From: an uncultured Muribaculaceae bacterium
Lineage (GTDB): Bacteria > Bacteroidota > Bacteroidia > Bacteroidales > Muribaculaceae
DNA: 27,003 nt
Reading direction: 5' to 3'
NCBI GenBank assembly: GCA_910577355.1
Contig: CAJTMY010000036.1
Coordinates: forward strand, 1-27,003
The notes beneath the pieces are model-generated. The model saw nothing but the letters and a program-made list of their open reading frames with translations. It searched no databases and was not told the origin of the DNA. The translations under genes were made by a program, and so were the position numbers. Below, in pieces: positions 7,759 to 13,925 of the stretch (positions are counted from its first letter, which is position 1; every line of letters begins with the position of its first letter).

Positions 7759-7789
7759 AAACGCGACCCGTATTGTGCAGCGGGCCGCG
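7755..7789 (-). terminator. Intrinsic terminator of the CxxC TonB receptor gene
   Basis: On the minus strand, CGCGGCCCG (7781-7789) pairs with CGGGTCGCG (7762-7770) and is followed by a run of six T (7756-7761). It begins 20 bases after the receptor's stop codon. Confidence 0.75.
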
Positions 7790-7809
7790 CGTAGACGAGA
7801 TCTGCGAAA

Positions 7810-10119
7810 TCAGATGCTTATCGACAGGGATGCAGTGACCGTGCGCGGGAGTGCGGGGCCGTAGATGTAGCCCGAGTCGCGGTCGGCTCCGCGGTCGAAG
7901 TCGTCCTGATAGCTGTTGAAGATGTTCCCCACCCCGGCGGTGGCATCGATGTCGACGCGGTTGAACAGCCGGAAGCAGTAGGTGAACTTGACCGAGGCGT
8001 CGAAGAAGTGCGGGGTGCGTACGGCAAGGTCGATGTCGGTGCCCGAGCCTGCGAGGTGCTGGACGGTCATGGGGCCTGTCCATGTGGCGTTGACGCTTGC
8101 CTTGAGAGCCTTGGTGATGCCGATGTTGGCGGTGAGGTAGCCGTATGCGTCGGGGGTGCGGAACATGTGTTTCCCGGCGGGGACGTCGGGGTTGTCGCTC
8201 CACTGCTCGGGCTGCTTGTAGCGGCTACGCTGCAAGGTGACACCGGCCTGAATGTCGAGTGTGGAGGAGAAGAAGGCTTTTGCCTCGAGGTTGACACCCA
8301 TGACGTGCGCACCGGAGCCGTTGTAGCGCTCGAGGACGGTGTTGCCGGCGGCGTCGTGATCGGGGAGCTGACGCAGGGCGAACACATCGCGGAGGTCGGT
8401 GTAGAAGCCTTCGACGAGGAAGTTGGTCTGTACGTTTCCAAAGCGGTGATACAAGTCGGCCGACGCGCTTATGCTGTTGGAGCTTTCCTGCCTGAGGCCC
8501 GGAGCGAGGATTGTGACGACACGGTCGCCGCCGACGATGGCTACATGGAGGTCTTCATCGTAGGTCTGCGGCGAGCGGAAGCCGGTGCTCCATGATGCCC
8601 GCAGGTTAACATCTGGCGAGGGATTGAAGCGGATATTGGCGCGGGGAGATACGATGGCATTGTGTATGAGCGAGTGCTTGTCGAGACGGGCGCCGACAAG
8701 GAATCCCCAGCGGTCGGTGCGCCATTCGTTCTGGAGGTATGCGCTGTATATGTTGACGTTCTGGAGGAGGTTGTGGTCGTAGCCGAGCGTGCGGTCGTGG
8801 AGGCGGTTGTATGAGTATTCGAGGCCTGCGACAAGCTCGGCGGGCATGAACCACAGCCGTGTGAAGGGATGTGTCCACTGCGAGCCGGCGGTGACCACGG
8901 CATCGGATGTGCGTCCGTAAGCATCGGGATCCATGTTGGAGCCGTAGTAGCTCTGACGATGAGTGAGCTGCGTGGCGGCGAATATGGCTACGTGGTCGCG
9001 ATGTTCGCGAGGCCAAAGGTCGAATGTAACCTCGGCGGCATGTATGTTGTGATCGGCCTGCTCGGCTATCATGGCCATATGAGGCTGGAGGGAGAGCTGA
9101 TCGCCGCCACGGCGGTATTCGTGGGTGTTGTGGTACTCGACGGTGAGACGGGAGATGTCGGAAGGGCGAACAAACGCGCGGGTGCCGACTGTCTGCGACC
9201 GCAACTGCGCCACTTCGGTGAATCCGTCGCCGTCGTGGTCGTAACCGTCGCGGTATCGGCTCTGTCCGTAGATGAACATGCCGGCCTTGCCGTTGTCGGT
9301 GACTATGGAGGCGTTGAGCGTGGTGTTGTTGTCGAAGGCGCCCGACGGGCCGATGGATGTGAGGGTGTGGGATACGTGGGCCGAATTGGCCATGGGATCC
9401 TTGGTGATGATATTGATGGTGCCTCCCACTGCCGATGAGCCGAAAAGGGCCGAGCCGCCGCCGCGCATCACCTCGACGCGCTCGATCATATTGGCGGGTA
9501 TCTGCTCGAGACCGTATACGCCTGTGAGGGCCGAGAATACGGGACGCGAGTTCATGAGTATCTGCGAATAGTGGCCGTCGAGGCCGTTGATACGCACCTG
9601 TGTGAAACCGCAGTTCTGGCAGTCGTTCTCGACGCGTACGCCGGGCTGGAAGTCGAGGCCGTCGGCAAGAGAACATGCGCCGACAAGGTCGAAAGTCTTG
9701 CCGGACAGGACGCTCACGAGCGAGGGACTCTCGCGGCGGCGCACCTCGCTTTTGGATGATGTGACAACCACCTGATCGAGCATGAATGCATCCGGCTCGA
9801 CGTCGAAGTTCAATTCCACGGTGCGGCCTGCGGCAACTTCGGTCGTGAGTTTTTTAGTCTTATAACCTGTGAATGAAGCCTCAAGGGTGTATTTGCTCGG
9901 TTTGAGGTCGCGGAAAATGTAGTGGCCTGAGGCATCGGTCATCGTGGCGAGACGTGTGCCCTCGATCTTAATGAGATAATATGGGATGTGCTCGCCGGTC
10001 TCGGCATCTATGACATGGCCGCCGATATTGGCGTCGGATACAGGAGCGGCGCCGACGGCACATACGGTGAGGCTACCGGCCATGAAGGCCAGTGCCGCAA
10101 AAATGATATTTTTAAGCAT
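7810..10119 (-). CDS. TonB-dependent receptor with a CxxC plug motif, probable metal or heme receptor
   Basis: The 769-residue protein has a signal peptide, a carboxypeptidase-regulatory-like beta-sandwich at about 30-110 (GGHVIDAETGEHIPYYLI), and a plug at about 115-240 (IERVEVMRGGGSALFGSSAVGGTINII). A 22-strand barrel ends in TASLSISI. The plug carries NDCQNCG with C167 and C170 in a loop, which could form a disulfide or bind a metal. It lacks SusC features and has no SusD partner, which argues against a glycan receptor. The upstream gene encodes a His-rich exported protein, supporting a metal, heme or metallophore substrate. The exact ligand cannot be read from sequence. Confidence 0.88.
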   Translation of the reverse strand: MLKNIIFAALAFMAGSLTVCAVGAAPVSDANIGGHVIDAETGEHIPYYLIKIEGTRLATMTDASGHYIFRDLKPSKYTLEASFTGYKTKKLTTEVAAGRTVELNFDVEPDAFMLDQVVVTSSKSEVRRRESPSLVSVLSGKTFDLVGACSLADGLDFQPGVRVENDCQNCGFTQVRINGLDGHYSQILMNSRPVFSALTGVYGLEQIPANMIERVEVMRGGGSALFGSSAVGGTINIITKDPMANSAHVSHTLTSIGPSGAFDNNTTLNASIVTDNGKAGMFIYGQSRYRDGYDHDGDGFTEVAQLRSQTVGTRAFVRPSDISRLTVEYHNTHEYRRGGDQLSLQPHMAMIAEQADHNIHAAEVTFDLWPREHRDHVAIFAATQLTHRQSYYGSNMDPDAYGRTSDAVVTAGSQWTHPFTRLWFMPAELVAGLEYSYNRLHDRTLGYDHNLLQNVNIYSAYLQNEWRTDRWGFLVGARLDKHSLIHNAIVSPRANIRFNPSPDVNLRASWSTGFRSPQTYDEDLHVAIVGGDRVVTILAPGLRQESSNSISASADLYHRFGNVQTNFLVEGFYTDLRDVFALRQLPDHDAAGNTVLERYNGSGAHVMGVNLEAKAFFSSTLDIQAGVTLQRSRYKQPEQWSDNPDVPAGKHMFRTPDAYGYLTANIGITKALKASVNATWTGPMTVQHLAGSGTDIDLAVRTPHFFDASVKFTYCFRLFNRVDIDATAGVGNIFNSYQDDFDRGADRDSGYIYGPALPRTVTASLSISI

Positions 10120-10160
10120 GAGTCTTTACAGTTATTGTGCGATGAATGTCTTTGTCGAAA

Positions 10161-10508
10161 TCAAAGCATGCATCGCGGCGGATCTCTAAGCCCGGAGACG
10201 CGCAGAAAAGCCACCGTAACAAATACGAGACATTTGTCTGCAATAACCGTAAAAGCGGATTCGGCATCCGCGACCGAAACATATGGCGACACATCCATCG
10301 AGCCGGCAACGGCATTGAAAATGGAAAGAGAGTCGAGAGCCTGCTGCGAATGCGTGTGGTGGGCGGAGGGCAGATATGGGTGCGAGTGTGTGACGGTATG
10401 TCCGTCGAAGCACCTGTGAGTGTGCATGAACACCGTGTTGGCCATCACAAAATGAACCATCACAAGCATCAGCAGTGCGGTGAATATGCGCGTCGCTCTT
10501 TGTTTCAC
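10161..10508 (-). CDS. Small His-rich exported protein, probable metal binder
   Basis: The 115-residue protein has one N-terminal hydrophobic segment (about residues 8-24) that could be a signal peptide or anchor. A His-rich stretch follows at 29-53 (HTHRCFDGHTVTHSHPY, then HHTH), giving eight His and one Cys in 25 residues. The rest is unremarkable. I recall similar HxH...HSHP proteins beside TonB receptors in Bacteroidota, but I cannot name a characterised member. It sits 41 bp upstream of the CxxC TonB receptor on the same strand, suggesting shared transcription and a role in capture or sensing of Zn, Cu or another metal. The start codon is GTG at 10508, five bases after a -7 box. Confidence 0.72.
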   Translation of the reverse strand: MKQRATRIFTALLMLVMVHFVMANTVFMHTHRCFDGHTVTHSHPYLPSAHHTHSQQALDSLSIFNAVAGSMDVSPYVSVADAESAFTVIADKCLVFVTVAFLRVSGLRDPPRCML

Positions 10509-10513
10509 GGGTG

Positions 10514-10521
10514 CAAAGTTA
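10514..10521 (-). promoter_or_regulatory. -7 promoter box of the His-rich/TonB receptor operon
   Basis: TAACTTTG on the minus strand matches TAnnTTTG and ends five bases before the GTG start at 10508. No TTTG is found at the standard spacing upstream. No Zur- or Fur-type dyad was recognised nearby. Confidence 0.45.
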
Positions 10522-10600
10522 ACGTTTTTTTGGCAAACATTTAGTGCTGCAAAGCGTTTTTACTACAAATCAAGTATAAACTCAGACAGAATATAGAACA

Positions 10601-10981
10601 ATGACCGACGCACAGAAATCATCAACAGAAGCACGTCTGGAGGCCGAAGTGGCACAGCAGGCGGCAAAAGTATCGGCTTCGGCGGCAGCGCAGGCAGCCC
10701 GCTCGGAAGCCCAGTCGATAAAAGACAAGGCATGCGAGAAGGCCGAACAGGCCGGCGCAAGCGCCAAATCGGTGGCTGATGCCGCCAAAGACAAGGCCGG
10801 CGAACTGAAAGATCAGGCAGCCGATAAGCTCGGCGATCTGAAGGATAAGGCAGCCGACAAACTCGGCGATCTCAAAGAAAAAGCCGCCTCGGTGGCATCA
10901 TCGCTGCTCGACAAGGGCGGGGATCTGCTCGACACGCTGTCGGACAAGGCTCACGACGCGGCAGACAAACTCGGCAAATAG
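10601..10981 (+). CDS. LEA-like amphipathic helical protein with 11-residue repeats
   Basis: The 126-residue protein has no signal peptide and is made almost wholly of Ala, Lys, Asp, Glu, Gln and Leu. It has recurring 11-residue blocks such as DKAADKLGDLK, two of them encoded in a near-perfect 33-bp tandem (10811-10843 and 10844-10876). This is the pattern of group 3 LEA proteins and related stress proteins, which are disordered in solution and form amphipathic helices on drying or on membranes. Function in desiccation or envelope stress is inferred from composition only. It is divergent from the His-rich gene and convergent with hisS. Confidence 0.75.
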   Translation: MTDAQKSSTEARLEAEVAQQAAKVSASAAAQAARSEAQSIKDKACEKAEQAGASAKSVADAAKDKAGELKDQAADKLGDLKDKAADKLGDLKEKAASVASSLLDKGGDLLDTLSDKAHDAADKLGK

Positions 10982-11010
10982 CAACCATAATATCTTTTTA
11001 CCCTTGAAGA

Positions 11011-11030
11011 GCCTGCATCGGGCAGGCTTG
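11011..11030 (+). terminator. Weak hairpin after the LEA-like gene
   Basis: GCCTGC (11011-11016) pairs with GCAGGC (11022-11027), 30 bases after the stop codon. Only TT follows, so it is at best a weak intrinsic terminator. Confidence 0.35.
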
Positions 11031-11117
11031 ATGTACCTGAATGACAACGGAGTCGGTACGCGAAAGCGTGCCGGCTCCAATTTTTTCATCATGTGGGGAT
11101 TGCCGTACGGGCACGGC

Positions 11118-11175
11118 GGACGCACGAGCCGTGCTGACTGGTCGGACGCACGAGCCGTGCGTCCCTACTATGAAA
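11118..11175. repeat. Short dispersed palindrome, two adjacent copies
   Basis: The second copy (11144-11164) is a perfect palindrome with arms GGACGCACG and CGTGCGTCC around AGC. The tail after it reads CTACTATGAAAATCA. The first copy (11118-11134) matches its left side and centre but breaks off after CCGTGC. The same palindrome occurs at 15503 and 26324, and a variant lies at 26272. Here it sits between the convergent ends of the LEA-like gene and hisS. Confidence 0.8.
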
Positions 11176-11176
11176 A

Positions 11177-12541
11177 TCAACCTCGGATGGATGCGGCGAC
11201 GTCGGCGAGGGGGAGGGTTGTCTGTGTTCCCTTGGCCATATCCTTTAGTGTGACTGTGCCGGCGGCAGCCTCAGACTCGCCGATAAGAGCCACATAGGGG
11301 ATGGACGATGCATTGGCGTATGCCATCTGTTTCTTCATCTTCGCCTGATCGGGGTACAACTCGCAGGAGATGCCTTGCGCACGCAGCGCCTTTACGGCAC
11401 GCAGCGCGGCGGCAGTCTCGGCGCCGCCGAAGTTGACAAACATCACCTGCGACGATGTGCCGAGATCGGCCGGATAGAGGTCGAGGCCGTTGAGGACATC
11501 GTATATGCGGTCGGCGCCGAAGGATATGCCTACGCCCGACACTCCCGGCATACCGAAAACGCCGGTGAGATTGTCGTAGCGGCCACCGCCGGTGATTGAA
11601 CCGATGGCAAAGTCGAGGGCTTTCACCTCTATGATTGTGCCTGTATAGTAGTTGAGGCCGCGGGCGAGCGACACATCAAGGTCGAGTTCGGCATCAAGAC
11701 CGAGCGAGAGGGTGCTGTCTATGACGGTGCGCAGCTCCTGCACGCCGAGTGCGCCGGTCTCCGAGTCTTTTAGAAGCCGGGCGAGCTTGTCGAGGCGCTC
11801 GGCAGGAGAGCCGTCTATCTGAAGTATCGGCTGCAATGCCTTGACAGACTGTTCGGAGAGACCGCGATCGAGCAACTCCTCGTTAACCTTGTCGATGCCT
11901 ACCTTGTCTATCTTGTCGATGGCCACGGTGATATCTATCATCTTGTCGGGCGCACCGATAAGTTCTGCAATGCCGGCGAGTACCTTACGGTTGTTGAGTT
12001 TTATGGCGATACGTATCTTCAGGCGGCGGAACACTTCGTCGATAAGCTGTAACAGCTCTACCTCGTTGACAAGCGAATCGGAGCCGATGACGTCGGCATC
12101 GCACTGATAGAACTCGCGGTAGCGGCCTTTCTGCGGGCGGTCGGCGCGCCATACGGGCTGTATCTGGAAACGCCGGAAGGGCATCTGTATATCGTTGCGG
12201 TGCTGCACCACGAAACGAGCGAACGGCACTGTGAGGTCGTAGCGCAGACCCTTCTCGGAGATCTGTGTGGTAAGTCTCACAAACTTCTCCTCGTCGAGCA
12301 AGGCAGGGTCGACCCCGGCAAGGTAGTTGCCTGAGTTGAGAATCTTGAACAGCAGTTTGTCGCCCTCCTCGCCATATTTTCCCATCAGGGTGGACAGGTT
12401 TTCCATTGCCGGTGTCTCTATCTGGTGATAGCCGAACAGACGGAAAACACTGCGGATTGTATCGAAAATATAGTTTCGGCGCGCCATCTCGGCGGGCGAG
12501 AAGTCGCGCGTACCTTTTGGTATGGAGGGTTTCTGTGCCAT
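11177..12541 (-). CDS. hisS: Histidine--tRNA ligase
   Basis: The 454-residue class II aminoacyl-tRNA synthetase attaches histidine to tRNA-His in the cytoplasm. Motif 1 lies near the N-terminus and motif 2 around RYDLTVPFAR and FRRFQIQPVWRADRPQKGRYREF. The HisA signature reads LDVSLARGLNYYTG with GGGRYDNL, and motif 3 reads GISFGADRI. A C-terminal anticodon-binding domain covers about 360-454. Length is normal for the Bacteroidota form. The start MAQKPSIPKGTRDF is conserved-looking and preceded by a -7 box. Confidence 0.97.
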   Translation of the reverse strand: MAQKPSIPKGTRDFSPAEMARRNYIFDTIRSVFRLFGYHQIETPAMENLSTLMGKYGEEGDKLLFKILNSGNYLAGVDPALLDEEKFVRLTTQISEKGLRYDLTVPFARFVVQHRNDIQMPFRRFQIQPVWRADRPQKGRYREFYQCDADVIGSDSLVNEVELLQLIDEVFRRLKIRIAIKLNNRKVLAGIAELIGAPDKMIDITVAIDKIDKVGIDKVNEELLDRGLSEQSVKALQPILQIDGSPAERLDKLARLLKDSETGALGVQELRTVIDSTLSLGLDAELDLDVSLARGLNYYTGTIIEVKALDFAIGSITGGGRYDNLTGVFGMPGVSGVGISFGADRIYDVLNGLDLYPADLGTSSQVMFVNFGGAETAAALRAVKALRAQGISCELYPDQAKMKKQMAYANASSIPYVALIGESEAAAGTVTLKDMAKGTQTTLPLADVAASIRG

Positions 12542-12558
12542 TTCTTCTTATTTTTTTG

Positions 12559-12566
12559 CAAAAGTA
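12559..12566 (-). promoter_or_regulatory. -7 promoter box of hisS
   Basis: TACTTTTG on the minus strand fits TAnnTTTG and lies 17 bases upstream of the hisS ATG. At the -33 position only ATTG (12587-12590) is seen, one base from consensus. Confidence 0.5.
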
Positions 12567-12592
12567 CAAAAAAAAGGAGAAACGGGCAATAC

Positions 12593-13039
12593 TCACCTAC
12601 CCCTCTGTTGAGGTTGGCGACCGCCGCCCTGATTGCCGCCCTGATTGCCTTGCTGCGGACGGCCGAGGTTGCCGGGGCGCTCGGTGCCAAGTACGGTGGT
12701 GGGCATGCCGTTGATGCCGGGGCTTGTATTGACACTCGACGGTGGCCGGAACGATGGCAGCGACGGACGTGACGGACGCGGCGGGCGCGATGGTATCACC
12801 GGGCCGACGCCGGGATTGTATATCGGACCGGGATAGTATCCCGAGGGAGGCCACCATGTCCATGCGGGGTCGCCGCTCCACGGCCCCCAGTCGCCATAAC
12901 CGATGCCGGTGGTGCCGTAGAAATACGGACTTGCGCCGCTTGAGTCGACATCGACACCGAAACCGAGGTCGGCACAGGAAGCCATGCCTGCCGCAAGGGT
13001 AGCGGCTGCTGCAATGGATAATATCTTTGACTTTTTCAT
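12593..13039 (-). CDS. Small Pro/Gly-rich lipoprotein of unknown function
   Basis: The protein has about 148 residues. Its signal peptide ends in a lipobox-like MASC (C22), so it is probably lipid-anchored. The mature part is low in complexity: Trp/Tyr/Gly/Pro-rich around 35-75 (GYGDWGPWSGDPAWTWWPPSG), Pro/Arg/Ser-rich to about 105, then a Gly/Gln/Arg-rich tail (QGNQGGNQGGG). No enzyme domain is visible. Such proteins in Bacteroidota are usually listed as hypothetical; surface exposure is plausible. An in-frame upstream ATG at 13048 is possible, but MKKSKIL gives a standard signal peptide. It ends 51 bases upstream of hisS. Confidence 0.7.
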   Translation of the reverse strand: MKKSKILSIAAAATLAAGMASCADLGFGVDVDSSGASPYFYGTTGIGYGDWGPWSGDPAWTWWPPSGYYPGPIYNPGVGPVIPSRPPRPSRPSLPSFRPPSSVNTSPGINGMPTTVLGTERPGNLGRPQQGNQGGNQGGGRQPQQRGR

Positions 13040-13139
13040 AACACACATATTTTATATAATAGGAACAAACAACGGCGGTGAAATGATTATGGTAAAGCGG
13101 ACGATTTGGAATCTTCACGAAAATCGCAATATGATCTGT

Positions 13140-13405
13140 AAATCGGCGTACTCCGCACGCCTTTCGCAATAGACCGCTGTCCCCGCACGCCTCCGCAAGC
13201 TACGGCGTACGGGGTTACTATGTAATCGGCGTCCGACGGACGCCCGTAGGCTGTCGATTCAAACGAATGCACATCTGGATTATGCGGATTAAATCGGCGT
13301 ACTCCGCACGCCTTCAGTGAGGGGGACGCCAACCGAGGACGCCTCGTCTTATGGACTCGGCGGCCTCGGTTACGCAGAAATCGGCGGGCTACGCACGCCC
13401 TCCAT
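13140..13405. repeat. Array 2 of hairpin repeat units of about 85 bp
   Basis: Units start with (A/T)AATCGGCG at 13140, 13223, 13291 and 13378. The first unit is nearly identical to the first unit of array 1: second hairpin CCCCG (13181-13185) with CGGGG (13210-13214), same loop apart from one base, same TTACTATG tail. The third unit keeps the architecture with a changed stem (CCGAGG 13333-13338 pairing CCTCGG 13364-13369). The last partial unit repeats a first hairpin (GGCGGGC, ACGCACGCC) identical to that at 591 in array 1. Confidence 0.75.
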
Positions 13406-13452
13406 AACATGATTTACTTGAACGCTATTTTGTCAAAATAATTGATAAAATA

Positions 13453-13484
13453 TTTGCAAAACTAAAAATATAGTTTTAACTTTG
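13453..13484 (+). promoter_or_regulatory. Promoter of blaI and the M56/TonB gene
   Basis: TTTG (13453-13456), 20 bases and TAACTTTG (13477-13484) match the Bacteroidetes consensus exactly. The leader to the blaI ATG is about 50 nt and contains the second operator. Confidence 0.8.
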
Positions 13485-13509
13485 CCGTGAAAACTAAATT
13501 TATAGTTTA
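13458..13509. promoter_or_regulatory. Two BlaI-type operator dyads
   Basis: Dyad 1 (13458-13477) has arms AAAACTA and TAGTTTT separated by six bases. It fills the spacer between the -33 and -7 boxes. Dyad 2 (13490-13509) has arms AAAACTA and TAGTTTA with the same separation and covers the expected transcription start. The dyads are 32 bp apart, about three helical turns, so two dimers would bind the same face of the DNA. The placement predicts autorepression of the operon by BlaI. Confidence 0.8.
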
Positions 13510-13538
13510 AGCAGTCATTAAAATTTCAAAACCTATTT

Positions 13539-13925
13539 ATGAAATCAGGACGACCGAAATCGACTCTTACGGAGAAGGAAGAACAGATAATGCAGATGCT
13601 GTGGGAACACGGGCCGCTGTATGTGCGGGAGATGGTGATGCTGTATCCTGAGCCACAGCCGCATTTCAATACGGTATCGACCACTGTGCGGATATTGGAG
13701 CAGAAAGGACATGTGGGACACGAAGTTATAGGCGGCTCGCACCGTTTTTTCGCTATAACGCAGATGGAGAATGTGCGCGACAGCCGTCTGAGCAGCTTCA
13801 TGAAGAAATATTTCGGCAACAATTATCTCAGCGCCGTGTCCACTTTCGTGAAGGAGGAGAGAATATCGGTGGAAGAGCTGAGGCATCTGATCGATATGGT
13901 GGAGCGACAGGAAACGGAGGAATGA
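13539..13925 (+). CDS. BlaI/MecI/CopY-family transcriptional repressor
   Basis: The 128-residue protein has a winged-helix domain at about 5-80 (LTEKEEQIMQMLWEHGPLYV; recognition region FNTVSTTVRILEQKG; wing HRFFAI). A C-terminal dimerisation part follows in which these repressors are cut by their partner protease. In staphylococci this class controls beta-lactamase; in Bacteroidota most members act in poorly known envelope or stress regulons. It overlaps the next gene by ATGA (stop 13923-13925, start 13922), so the pair is translationally coupled. The operators upstream suggest it represses its own operon. Confidence 0.93.
   Translation: MKSGRPKSTLTEKEEQIMQMLWEHGPLYVREMVMLYPEPQPHFNTVSTTVRILEQKGHVGHEVIGGSHRFFAITQMENVRDSRLSSFMKKYFGNNYLSAVSTFVKEERISVEELRHLIDMVERQETEE

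Larger units (their letters stand above)
13040..13538. other. Divergent intergenic region with hairpin array 2 and the blaI promoter
   Basis: No gene is supported in these 500 bases. From left to right they hold the 5' flank of the lipoprotein gene, array 2 (13140-13405), an AT-rich stretch, and the blaI promoter with two operators. The open frame on the minus strand across the array is a by-product of the repeats. Confidence 0.7.

Noticed and set aside
7724..8203. Upstream extension of the LptF-like frame
   Set aside because: It overlaps the TonB receptor gene and its terminator. The protein only becomes LptF-like from the ATG at 7723, which has a promoter directly upstream.
9986..10544. 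Plus-strand frames over the His-rich gene
   Set aside because: The minus-strand frame has a signal peptide, the His cluster, a -7 box and operon context. The plus-strand frames have none.
12593..13169. 190-codon minus-strand frame overlapping the lipoprotein in another frame
   Set aside because: It has an Arg-rich shadow composition and no signal. The lipobox-bearing frame is preferred.
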